Below are positions 1 through 13,000 of a DNA stretch of 64,000 bases, piece after piece. Below the pieces are notes generated by a model. That model worked only from the letters and a program-made list of their open reading frames with translations, did not search any database and was not told the DNA's origin. Each line of letters opens with the position of its first letter. The stretch's first letter is position 1. Location of the stretch: the NCBI RefSeq assembly GCF_036370855.1, contig NC_088102.1:18829001-18893000 (forward strand). The letters run 5' to 3'. The translations under genes and the position numbers were made by a program. This stretch comes from Dromaius novaehollandiae (lineage: Eukaryota > Chordata > Aves > Casuariiformes > Dromaiidae).

Positions 1-3000
1 ACGCCAGGGCACCAGGGACTCCCCACTGGGCTGCAGCACTGGCGGATGATGAGCTGCTCACACGGAGCAGTTCGTGTCGGAGCTGGTTGGAGCATGACAT
101 CCCTGGGAAGCCTTAGCTTCGTATATTTTAACTACCTCCTCTAATAGGTAACAGGTAGACAAAAACATCAAATGAAAGTATCAGAAAGCATGTGCTTACC
201 TCCCATTCCTGTGCTTACCTAGCTCTGCTGTGGGCGCACCTCTAGCAGCTCGTTCGCTTGTGACCATTCTGTTGGGAATTCTCCAGAGAAGAGAGAAAAG
301 GATTTCCTACTAAAAAAGCCAGGTTTTATTAGACCAGTTAGCTCTTTAAATGTAAGAAATCCTATTTACCTACAGGAGTAAAAGTAAGAGAATGAGAACA
401 GTTTAGAAATGAGAACAGTTTAGAAACTGCTCTCCCCAGGCTCACCAAACCCTCGCAGGCATGTCCTTGCCTCCAGGCTTGGCTTCAGCCAACTCGCCAA
501 CTTGCTGCAGTTCAGTGAACCAGTGCGCAGAAAGCTTCTTTTGCATCACTTTGGAAAGCTGGCTGGCTGCTCCCTGGGCAAGCTCTCTCTGCTGGAGCAG
601 CTGGTTCTCCTCTCCCACCACACCCTGCAGAAGCTCTGCCAGCTTCTCCCCCTGAGCCAACACTGTCTCTTCCCAGAGGAGACAACTCCTCTTACCCCCT
701 TCCAGGAAGGGGCACGTAATGTAGCGTTGCTCTTTGAGCATACACACAAACCAAGCACAGACGGAAAAAAAATCACATCCTATCATCCTTTTCTTCATCA
801 TTTTTTGTCTTTTTGATTCATTCAAGGGGTACACTTGGTACTTGGACCAGTCCTAGAAGGAAGAAACTGAAAGAGGACTTTTCAGCCACACAATAGTCTA
901 TGTTGCCCTCAAGAATGTGTTATATTGAAGCTGCAAAAGATTCCTATTTTCTATGAATTATGGCCATTTATTTCTGGTGCTAGCTATAGAGCTTGGAAAG
1001 ATAGGATCAGCATTTATAAAATATTAAAAAAGAAATCCTAAATCACTATCCGTATCTATGAAATCGAGTAGTTTAATCGTCCTATAGCAGTCCCTAAATA
1101 ACAGAATTAGTGCTTGGGCTATCCTCCTGTCACTTCAAATACAGGCTAAAAGAAGCTTCTTGTTCACTCCAAAGCCATCTGTTCAGTAAGGCAACCTCAT
1201 GACACCATTAATAGTTGCCTGTTGAAACTGTGTCCTTATGTGACCTCTGACCTGTAGTTGTAGCACACTTGGCAAATCTATACAGATGACCTCAGTGACC
1301 AAAATTACTAACCTGAGACAGGAACTATATCTAATAATTTTACTTAAAATTTGACATTTCTATTCAGACAGACTCCATTACACATCTTGTGTATTCTTGC
1401 ACTGCATCATGCAGCTTATTAACATGAATTACAGGGAAAAAAAAATCCAGCATGTTTAAACAAAAGCTTTATGGAGTATCTTTATTCCTTGTATAGCTCT
1501 GAAATAGTTAACACTATAATAAAGGCTTTTCATGTTCTTCTGTGATCTAAAGAGAGCTTGAAAGGTGCTTGCGTGAACTGCAATATAGCCTTAAGTGGCA
1601 CAGTAGCATTTGTTTCCTCATCCCACATTACTTTCCACAATGAACAGCCCTTTGTCTGGCAAGGAAGTCTAATTCATAATTTGCTTCCTTCCAGATTTGT
1701 TACTGGGTGAAAACACAGTTTCACAGTTTGTTAAAATTGTGGCTTTTTTAATTAAAACATAACCACACACTCTCAAAAGGTTATGTACCTTTTTTGCAAG
1801 CACAACAAAAGGAAAAAGTTAACGCATGATAAAGATGGCAACTGAAAAAAAGTATGCTGTGCATCATTTCAGGGGCAAGGAATAAGAACAGAAACATCCT
1901 AGCAGCACTTCAAGGACAGTTGTTATTTCTACCAGCTGTGCAACAATTTTTTTTTTTCTTTCACACTCACACACAGTAGCAGATCAAGAACACAAGGCTG
2001 ATTCCTCTCCAGGCCCCTGCACTACAGACATTATTCTCAACTCCAAGACACTGCATGGGTTAATACTAAATAAGCCCAAACCTGTACTGGAATGCAAGGG
2101 TTCAATTTAAAGACCAAAGTCAGCAGGAATTTTTAATGCTTACCTATGTAGAATTTCTATCATTAAAGCTGGAGGAGCTAAAGAAAAGAATAATAATCTA
2201 TGACAGAGTACTACAAATACTGTTTTAACTTTTTTAAGGGACAAAAACCCAGCATCAGTGGACTTGAAGAGAAGATCTCCACCAAAATAGGAATGGGGAG
2301 GGGGGAAAGGTGAGGAGAAAGCAAGAAGGAATAGGTGTGCAGTCGGTGTGATGTCAGCAAAGCTATGGGGGTTTAGACCACTAAGAACACTCCCACAAAA
2401 TTTTCACAGTACACTGGAGCTCCCAACATGCTGCGATTCAGTGGTTTGGGTTTTTTAAATCAAAAAATTGCATGTATATAGAAAAGGATTTTACAAGTGT
2501 CCTTACTTTACCTCCTAGAGCAGGCAGCTCTCAATAGGGTTCAACAGTGGCTTTAATATCAAAATTGAAAAAAAAACAGGCAATAGGAACTCGGGAAAGT
2601 ACAGCAAATAGGACAGAGGGTAGGGACACATCTTATTGTAAATGCTCTCTTCTTTATTTAGTTCATCAAAACATTTCAGGTTTCACTGCAAGATCTGAAT
2701 CGGAGCAGCAATACAGTCATGTGTCTAAAGTAACATTTCTATAGGAGTTAGCATGACAGACTTCATGCATAGGACTAAAGCTTAGTGTGTTCAAGTCACA
2801 TGAAAACTGAACCGTAACCATTAGAGTAGGAGTGACGTAATACTTTTAGTCATCTTTTCATTACTCAGCTTTGAGCACCCCACAAGGAAACACATTTCTT
2901 GAGGAAAGAATAAGTGACCTTTTATTACTGCGCTAACGTATCAAGAATTCATAATTACAGAATGCCACTGTAATGACAGAACTATTACAGTAGGTTTGAT

Positions 3001-3390
3001 TTGGCCTCATGGGTTTTATGATAAATATTTGATGAGGTTTGTTTATTAGTATATTTGGTTAAGTATTTAGACATGAGAGATTTTTGGAGTTGTTACAGAT
3101 TTTGTATAGAAACAGTATTAAGTACCTAAAGTTTTAGAAAATAAATATTTCAACAAATATAAGATCTGGTTAAGACACCTAGTAATGAGAGAGGTATATA
3201 ACAAAATACAGTTAAAATACATATATTTCAAGTGCAAAGAAAAATACCATTATTTCTAAAGAATCTGAACCTTCTTTCTTGAAGCCTTCTCTCACTCTCT
3301 GATAAAGCTAAAATATCAATCATTAAATAGGCAATCCCACTATTCAGCTGACAGGGAAGATTTATCTGTTGCACTAAAAGTACAAAGCTA
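1..3390. other. Region downstream of GOLGA5, no proven gene
   Basis: Mostly AT-rich. The exception is a GC-richer block at about 430-700 with a minus-strand open frame (see findings). CHGA is the next gene in this direction in human, but I see no chromogranin sequence here. Confidence 0.55.
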
Positions 3391-3952
3391 AGAAGAATGC
3401 AAAATATTTTATTTTTAAACTTATTTACAAAAAGATATTGCACCAATCCATTGTCATTTTTTCAGTTTAACATGTTACGGAAAAGCCTACTATTTACAAA
3501 CTTAAAAACAGAAGTGCAAAAGCAGACTGAAAGAAACCAGAAATAAAGTTTATTTAAATTCCTAAGTACAGTTTGTTACCTGACTATAGCCCACATTCAG
3601 TATGATCTAAAATAGTTTGTACCATATATATCTGTAACTTCAGAAATCGCTGCATTTCTCTGTAGGTGCTTTTTTTACACTAACCATCAGAAGGTTTATG
3701 TAAAATGTAAAGGCTAAATTTAGCTTAACTTAACAACCGTATTTCTCCAGGAAAGTGATAGGGTTTTAGGTAAATCAAAAAAGCTACATAGTATTATGCT
3801 TGTATTAAAAAGTAGTGATAAATCAGGCATGATGGTTTTCATTCTTACTAAACAAGATGAGGAAAGGTTTGCTGATATTTCAGGACTGATCATTTTAAGT
3901 ACTCTGCCAGCTAGTGCACTTTCATTAGCACAGCATATGGTCCTGTCTCAGT
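3390..3952 (-). other. GOLGA5: GOLGA5 3' UTR (extent estimated)
   Basis: After the stop codon the minus strand is AT-rich non-coding sequence. Candidate AATAAA signals (TTTATT on the plus strand) lie at 3549-3554 and 3408-3413, each followed by T-rich sequence. Further candidates are at 3042-3047 and 2921-2926. Which one is used cannot be told from sequence. Confidence 0.5.
3549..3554 (-). terminator. GOLGA5: Candidate GOLGA5 polyadenylation signal AATAAA
   Basis: AATAAA on the minus strand about 400 nt past the stop, followed by a T/GT-rich stretch (around 3530-3490) typical of a downstream element. Alternatives are at 3408-3413 and 2921-2926. Confidence 0.4.
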
Positions 3953-4033
3953 CTATCTACCACTGGGACCATCATGATGCATTTCTGGTGAGTAGGTAAG
4001 TAAAACAATCATGACCCAGAGATGAAGCAATGC
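3953..4033 (-). CDS. GOLGA5: GOLGA5 exon 13, last coding part, residues 711-736 and stop
   Basis: 81 nt including TAG at 3955-3953. Acceptor TTTTCCCAG|GCATTGC. It encodes ALLHLWVMIVLLTY (second half of the membrane anchor) and the short lumenal tail SPEMHHDGPSGR. A 24-nt A run (plus strand 4116-4139) lies about 80 nt upstream of this acceptor inside the intron. Confidence 0.94.
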   Translation of the reverse strand, partial: ALLHLWVMIVLLTYSPEMHHDGPSGR

Positions 4034-7000
4034 CTGGGAAAAGAAAAGAAAGAATTACTTTATTAGCACTGATCATCATCAATTAAAGCAGCAGTAAATG
4101 TGTCAGTGTGATCTTAAAAAAAAAAAAAAAAAAAAAAAAGAAAGCTAGTCTTGTAGAAATATTTCATTAAGTATTTTATTTTATTCAGTTACTCCTAAAA
4201 GAAATAATTCTGATTTAAAAAATGAAGTGCTGAGCCACATTCTGAAAGAGCCATTTACAAAACTAAAGATTTTATATAAACAGGAGAAATAATGGAGCTG
4301 GTTTCCTACAGATTTATGTTTGCTGCCCTCTCTTTCCTTCCATCCCCTGGTAATTCCAGGTGCTCTCTCTGATATCCAGTCTAGCCCACAGAGAACAGAT
4401 TAGGTGATCTGTCTAGAGTGACTGGTAAGCCAGTGCTCCTGTGCTGACTGGCTGATACCACACAGTGTAAAACAGCCAAGTTCTGCTTGCCTTCTCCTTC
4501 ACAGGGGTACCAGTCCAAGTCTCTATTCTCTACTGAGGCATTTTCATCAACTTTGTAGGAATGTTAATTCCCATTCAAATTTGGCTGAAATGATCTAATC
4601 AAAATAGAAGTTGCTGGGGATATAACAAGGGAGATAACTGATAGAATACATAAGCCACATTTCCTTAGAAGAACAGATTAGCAATAGTCATAGCCAAGTT
4701 TCCAGCTATCCATGACTGAATTTACTGAATAATACAATCTGCCATTGACCACCCAGTATAGGCCTCCTACGCAACAACCGTTGATTTTCAGTTTGAATAG
4801 TAGCTCAGGCAGTAAAAATCTTTAGAGTGTTGGTACAAAGCATTTTATTCACATATTGTGAAATCTAAGCCACGAATAGGAAGAAACAGAAGATAGGAAT
4901 ATAAACAGCCCTGTTCCTTCCAGTACTTAACAAGATGGAAAAAGCAATTGAAGGGAAAATTGTAGTTTCCTTTATTTATATGTGCCTGCCAGCTTTATAT
5001 CCAGAAATAGTGGCAGCCGTCCTCAGAGATTCTCTTTAGAAGAAATATTATGCCTTCTCAAGCCACATGTTTTCTTTCATTTCAAAGACTCAGCTAATCA
5101 AGTATTTCTCAAGCAGGGTAGACAGCACTTTGCTGCAGGTCACTTCAGCTGACAGACATCTGCCCTCCAGTGGAAAAGGGAGGAATTTCAAAAACTATGA
5201 CAATCTCACCTAATATGGGTGAGCAACTTTCTACTATTTGGTAGCATCTAGCAAGAAAAGATTTGCTTGGTACTTTCTCAACCACTAGAAAAGAGCGACT
5301 ATTAATCACTGAACAAATGTAAAGGGTCAAATATTAAAAAAAGGTATTACAAAAGGCAATTTCCTAAATTCAGTGGAGATAGACCAGGCACAGTGTTATT
5401 TTTTTATTTTAATTCTCACTCTACTTCTGCGGTCTTTTAAAAGGTAGTTGCATAAATGCATTTAAGACTTCTATACTAAGAATTCAGGGTTAAAACTGCA
5501 CAAATTTGCCAAGCAACCTGACTCCAAAACGCTGTTGTATAAGCATTACTTAGTCTACTTTGAAAATACACCGAGCTGTTGATTACATAGCCTTTTACTT
5601 TTAAATATCAAATGCCTTTCAGTTTATCATGTCATAAAACTGCTGTAGAAATCTCACATTATCTTCTTACTATAAAGGAAGCTTACTCACCATATAAATG
5701 ATTACAAAGACTCTTGCTATGGGATACCGCCTTAGAAAGATTCCCAGACGAATGCTACATAAGTATAAAAAAACAAAATGCAGAAGTTAACAAAGGGCAG
5801 TAATGCTTGTTCCTTTCATTCTAATCATCACAAACTTATAAATGCCAGCTAATGTTATAGACATGGTTTTCTATATTTCTGAATTTAATTTTACTTCTTG
5901 TATTCGAGGCATTCCATAGAGTAAGAAAATTCAGAATTCAGACCATTAAACATACTCTCCTAATATTTTTTCTGCTAATATGCTAGCGTCAGACTTTGTG
6001 AGAAAGAGCTAAAACTCTCAAAAAACTGTGCAGGCATTTTAAACACCCCCCCCACACACACACACATATAAGAAGTGTATTTGATTAGGATACTCTTACC
6101 TAAACTGATCTATACTACTGGCAGCTTTGCGAACTCTGCCATACATTCCTGCCATGTTAGTATCCATGTCACTAAAAAGGACAGGAACGTTCCGCATACG
6201 AGCACCTATTTGAAGAAAAAAAACAAAAAAGGCAAAAAAAAATCTCTTTAGTCTAAAATCACTTAAGTTGTTATCCAAGTAAAACAAATTGATAGTGTAT
6301 AACCTAAGGATATATAAAAATAATATAAAAATAGCAATTCATCAGATTTGTAAATTTTGCTAAGGATAAGGGAATACAATGTGAGGATAGGATTATTGAT
6401 AAAAATAAAACTGAGGTAAATGTATCCTGAACTTACTAAATTTTTAAAGTTTATTTTAATTTGCTAGATGGACATCTTGATATTCAATTCCATTAAGTGG
6501 AAAACTTGGCAGTTTTAGCTTTTTTGTCAGTTAAGTGTATAAACTAGTGATTTTGATACTGTTACATTTTTTCCATTTGCTTAACAAATCTGTACTTCTA
6601 AGTCTTTTGACTTTGTTTTTTAAAATAAGTTGATATGTATTAAAAATTTATTCTCAGATGTTATCCTTGTGCAACTAAACTTAAATTTACTGAACGTAGC
6701 TAAAAAATAAGACTCAAAAGCAAGCACATTTCAAATTTGCTAGTTCTCCTGTCTTAATCCTTTAAAAGTCTCTCATTCATAAGCAAAAAAAAACAGAAGT
6801 CTGGACTGCTACTTCATGTGTCTTAGTAATTCTGCTTTGTTTTAAAAGGTAGTTACCACATACACCCAATTACAAAATTTGACTGTGAAAAGTAACATCT
6901 TAAAAGGCATGTATCAACTGCAGAGGTTCTCCCAGTAACATAGGATGAACTCTGCACAGTATAGATGAATCAGCCTCTGCAGAACCACCATATTAAGCTG

Positions 7001-10000
7001 TCTTCAAGAAAAGCAAAGGACAAAATTAATCTCAACCAGAATTCTGATCGACTCTCAAAAGGCAGTTTCATATTCTTGCTCACCTCCCAAATCCTGTCTA
7101 CAAGAAAGCTGCACTTAAACTTATTTGTGACATTCAGCTTAAACCCACAAAGAAATGTATCTGCAGCTGTGACAAGTTTTGTAAATATGACTGTTCTAAT
7201 ACTGACACAGTACTGGGAATTCAAGATGAAACTGGCTATACTAAATTTAAAGTTACCTACACACAAAAAGGAGTTTGACTATTTTTCATGATACTGTCTG
7301 CTGTTAAAAAGACCACTGCCATGAACTACATATTTTCATGGTTTCTTTTCTCCTTATAAACTCAAGGCATTAGGAAATATAGAAGCCTGAACTGCATAAA
7401 GGACAGTTTTAAATGCTGTATTTCCATATTTACCTTCAGGACTATCAATTCCTGCCATATTAATGGAAGGTCCATTAGTACTAGTGCCTTGGATAGCCTT
7501 AAGCTGTTGTTCAAGTCGTTCCAGTTGATAGACAAGTGAGTTTTTCTCCGTGCTCAGGCTCTCTAACATGGTCTGCTTCTGAATAAGTGTTTCTGTCAGC
7601 TGATGAAGCCGATTTTCTAATTCTGTCTGACTGCTACTACTCAGAGCCTTGTTTGTGAGCTTAAAAAAAAAAAAAAACATTTTCAAAATCTCACCAACAT
7701 GACGTATTACCAAACTGGTATGTTCAAAGAAAATCTATCTCCTTCAAGAACTAAATTAGCACATTTCAGAACTTTCATGGGAGAACTTTCACACGACTAA
7801 AACCATTACCAAAGAGCACAATAAAGAAGAAACTCCATTTCAACAGTTGCTAAAACAAGATGTTATATTAAACAAGAAATTAAGTACTAAGACAGAAAAC
7901 ACAACTTGGATAACAAATAAAAACTGCAGGAAGGTGAGGAAATGAAGGGAGCATGGATCATGTCATCCAATTTGCAGAAAATATTTAAAGCAAATAGGAA
8001 TCTCCAGGTCAGCCATACGTGCAGTAACACACCTATCTGCTACAATGCTGGACCTGAGCCACCTGCAGCATCATACACCACAATAATGCAGCTTTAAAAA
8101 TGGGACAATAGAATCAGCAGAAACCAGTGGCAGTGAGACACTACAAATATTTGGATGCAACAGACCAGGGCAGGTAGGAAGTAGTCCTGAAGCCAGCATT
8201 ACCAGGAAAATCACTTGCCAATACGTTGGGAAATCTGTATCACAACACAAACAGTTTTCAAATTCTCTAACACCATATCTGCACAGCTGATCATGGTTGA
8301 CTCTGGACTATCAATTTCTTTAAACATAGCCTATTTTTTATCATGCTTAGATAATTTACATAAAATGAAACTGATGCCTCCTTGCTGCCAAAGGAGGCTA
8401 TGGGGGCTGCCAGGATCACAGGGTTCCAAAACAGATTTGACAAGGATAATAGGTCCATAGACGTACTGAGGGGATTAGGCAGGGATATACTCTTTAACAT
8501 TCCTATATACAACTGTGGATGCTGAGGGAGTACCAGGGGAAGGGAGTGAAGAAAGTGGCCAGGCTCCCAGGCTGTCTCAGTTGCCACTGTCTGCAATGGC
8601 ACACTGGACTAGATGGATCACTAGTCTGAGTTAGTAAGACATCTTATGTTCTTATACCTAATTAAAAGCATCTTTGCAGAAATAGCTATGACCCAATAAA
8701 ACACCAATGACTTTTCATTTTCAAAAAGAAAAGTGGTGACAGAACATCTGCCTGCTGGGTCTAGTTTGGACACAGGTTGTTTTTTTTGCCTCACGTTCAA
8801 AGATAAAAGCAGATGCAATTATAAAAAGAAGTCTCTATTTACCTCTTCATTGTTGCCTTCTTGCATTCTTCCCAGCTCAAAACTGTACTGTGTCAAAAGT
8901 AAGTACACTGTAGCCCATTAGTAGAGCCTTGATGTTTTTTTCTTTCTTTTAAACCAAATTAATAATTCTAATCGTGAACACTCTCATGATTCAATATAAT
9001 AAAGTTAATTTCCTATACATAGTACCTGATTTCTAAGCTTCTGAATTTCTTCCTCTCTGTCTTTTATTCTGCTTTGCAAAGTATTTTTTGTTCGATACAA
9101 TTCTTCCTCAGTATAATGGAGTTCCTGTGAAATTGACCACAGTCACAAATAAAAATTTTAAATATGTATGTATTTTGAGAGACATTCCGTTATCTAGGGT
9201 TTCATGCTAGAACAGAAGTAGACAATACATCACAATCAATTATAAACTGAAATTTAATCTCAGTTAAAAGTGTCTAATTTTTAGATGCTAGGAGGAGGGG
9301 GAAATAAGAGAACTGAGTATGAAAGCAGAACCTCCAAAACTACCAGATTCTTTTATGAAGATTCACCCAATGCAAATATTAACCCCAAATAGTTTGCTGA
9401 TAGCCAAACAATTGCATTTGAACCACGATTCATCATCTTTATACTCTCACCCTTTATTATATTGCTATCTTAAAAGGATGTCAGTTACAGAATTTAAACA
9501 ATTAGGCAATACTTTTGGGGAATCTGTATCCCTAAAATAAACCCATCAATCCAAGATGCTTTTTATTTTTAAGTTCTTGAAAAACTTGGTGTATCTATCT
9601 TTAATTCTTTGTATTGCAGAGGTCTTCCTTTACAGTTTAGGATTAACATGATAGGGGGTGAAAGGGGAAGGAATATTAGCAGTGGCCCACTGACTGAACA
9701 GCAAGTCTAACCATAAATCTTGTTACTCTCATGACTTAGTAGCTGTTCTAGCTCCTATTTAAAGATCTACCATGCTTATTTTCAAATCATTGTACCATTT
9801 CAGCTATCAGCTGCCACAGCAACCAGACAAGTCATATTCCCCCTTTAAACCACCAGATATACAAGAAATAATACCTCTACTTATTTTCAATCTCAGAAAC
9901 CTTATAGCAATAGCTATAAGAACAGGCCCCAGAAAGAACAAGCCACAGTTTTATTAAGCATCAATGCACGCACTTTAAAAGCACATGTACGTGTACGTAA

Positions 10001-13000
10001 TTAAAAGGAAAATTTCATTTTCTGTAATAACTGATAATACCTACCTCCCCCCCACTTTTTTTTTTTTAACCTCACCTCACTTTTTCTGCATGTAGCATTG
10101 ACTTAAAATATACTCCTCAAAAGGACAGAGGTAACAAAATACAATGTACCATCTGCTTTGACATAATAAACATTAGTTCTCCATCAAGAGCAGACTTCAA
10201 CTTCTGCCTTTTAATTAGTTCAAGCTGCTAGCATCTCATTAAAATGTAATTTCTGAAAGGACAGATAATCCTATAAGATAAGTTGTTCCCAGCAGGTACA
10301 GTGTACTCTTCTGCTTTCCTCATTATTCTCTTTTACATGAGCTTCTTTCTTACAGAGGAAATTCTTAGTAAGGTGCAAAGCACTGGTCTGATTTCTATTG
10401 AAGAATTAGTTTGTTTATATTAAATATGAGAGTTTGCCTTTTCGTTCTTTTTAGCACAAAACTGCTGAAATCAAAAGGGAGTTTTGATAACATAATATGA
10501 TGACATTTGGTAATATCATTTTATTAGCAATTTGTCTTACAGAGCAGTTTGGGAGGGGGATTAATGAGGGAATTCAAAAATATTTCTATTTATATGGTAC
10601 TACAATATAACAATATTTTAGAGCTAAATCCTATGTATTAATTGGGCAGAGGAAGTCCCATAGTAACCGTTTTTGGTATTTCACTTTCTGGATATAAATA
10701 ACTGTTACAAATATTACTGTAGACATATTGTTAGACTATAAGGTTTAAGATCATGCTGAATCCTGCATATGTCCTAGGGTCACGTTTATCTTTTTAATAA
10801 GTCAATGAGAACTCCCTTCAGCAGGAATATCCAGTACGCCTTTTCCATTGCTTACTAGTGGTTGACCTTTGTTTGGCCTAATGATATGCGTTAACCTTTC
10901 AGTGAATTATTTTGAATCCTACAAGAAAAATAAGTCTAATACTCTATAAAATACTCTTATTAAGCCAAATACTTTACTGATAACACCACATGGGGTCTAA
11001 AAAAGACCAATCAGCTCTCAAGAATTCCTTACCTGTTTTTGCCGTTCTAGTTCAGCCTCTGCCTCCTGCTTGGCCATTTTATGTGCTGCTATTTGCTCTT
11101 GTAGATCTTGAAGTTGTTCTCTTGTCGACTCAGCTTCACTGACCTGCTGAGTCTCCATATCCTGAAATGGACAGAAATGTTACCATTTCATTAACAATCA
11201 AACAATACGGCAATCTGTTATAGATAATAGCAAAAAGTTACATCTGTAGTACTGCTTCCAAGGGAAAGGAAGGTCAAGATAAATTAAATACATGACATTT
11301 GGTCATTTTATATATATAATAATGTTATTAATATATAGTAATATAAATTTTAAAACTGCATTTTGTAAACACAGAGAAGCCTCCAACTGACCACCTTTTC
11401 CCTCCTACTGTACACAGGCTAGAACTGTAGAAAGTAAGCTTGCATGTGACTGCTAGGCTGACCCAATTATGGGAGCAGATGACTTAGAGACTGCAGCTGC
11501 TTCAAGGATTAGTAGCCTTTGCAGAAAAGGATAAACATGATCTATATAGAAATCACCAGGCTTGTTTGGAAAGAAAAGCTTCCTTCAAAAGGAGCACATA
11601 GTAATAAGGGAAAAGAGACGTGGTACATACATCCCTCCCACCATCTTAGGTCCAGCTGATGTAGTGAGGGACAATGAAGAAACTGGGTATCTAGAAGCAT
11701 TTGTCCCACCCTGAGCAGAAGTTGGCTTGTTTTAACAGTAGGCCAAATAAACATTAGAGGCAATAGCCCTAAAATACAAGAAAGTATTTGTGCATTGTTA
11801 AATACACCATATCTATGCATAATCATACCTACCTGCAGCTCTGTTCTGAGCTGCTGTATTTGCCCCATTAGTTTTTGTATTTCTTCTTTCTGAGTGTCTC
11901 GCTCATGTTTCAGTTCTTCTAGTTCCATTGTGCTTGCAGTATGGTTATCCAGACCTTCAATACCCGAGCCTTCTTTTAGGCTGTTTATCAACTTTTCTTT
12001 AGACTAAAATAATAAATCAATATATTACTTATGGCAGTATTTAATAAGTGCTCAACTTGAATCTGTCAGAATAATTTTGATCTAAAATCCAAATACTGAC
12101 ATACAGCAAAACTGCTGCTTTACCTCTTTTTAGCCAAATAAGGACCACACAGAGTTTAAGATCAAAATGCTTCCTACTGATCATTTTTCTAACTTTGTAT
12201 ATGTCATGTGACTATTGACATTTATTGAAAGCCTGCGTTATCTGAGGAAAAGAACAGCTTTCTCCTTAAAAGTGCCTGGAATGTTTAATATGTCATGCAT
12301 AAAATTTCTCTAGTGTGATATGGAAAGACAGAAAACAGATACTATCAGACACGAATGATAAAGCTCACCTCCTTTCAGCCCACCCTTTCTCCTACCCATA
12401 ATGCCAAAAAAGAACCAAATATAGCAATATCTCTTCTGGGGAAGGTGAATGTCCCTTTTCACTCACCAGAGTCAACCTAATGTTAGCTTGACACTGATAT
12501 CTGATCTCATACTTCTCATATTTACCAGCATGATTTCAACACTGTCCTTGGATATCAGACTAAATCAATTATCCTAAACATAGGCCTTTATCTTTAACAT
12601 TCTGCTGATTTTTATAAACAAAACTCCAATCAGCCAAGTTAGGCTTTGGTACCTTGGACAACTTAAGGAGCATAGGACTCTGCACAAAATACCCATCTGT
12701 GCCACTGTTTACACAATGCTGATCACATACTACCTTTCAGAATATATAAAAATATTTTCTTTGGTTTACACATAAGTATCCACTACACGCTGCTTTTCAG
12801 TCTCAAGCAGAACAGTGTTCTTGTCACAAGAACACTGGATGCAGAACAAATTGCAGGTCATAGCTGTTTATATGTCTGCCTAAGTTCAGACAGTTGGACA
12901 CAGAACACACTAACAAATATTGCACAATAATCACAATGATTCACTTGGATCTTTCTTTAAGTCCAAGACCTGAACTTGCATTTCAATTATTTAATTCAAT

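Noticed and set aside
1-3390. CHGA exon expected from synteny
   Set aside because: No chromogranin motif or acidic tract in either strand. In human the gene lies tens of kilobases further away.
6965-7291. About 100-codon frames on both strands within a GOLGA5 intron
   Set aside because: Mutually overlapping, intronic and unlike any family. Chance frames.
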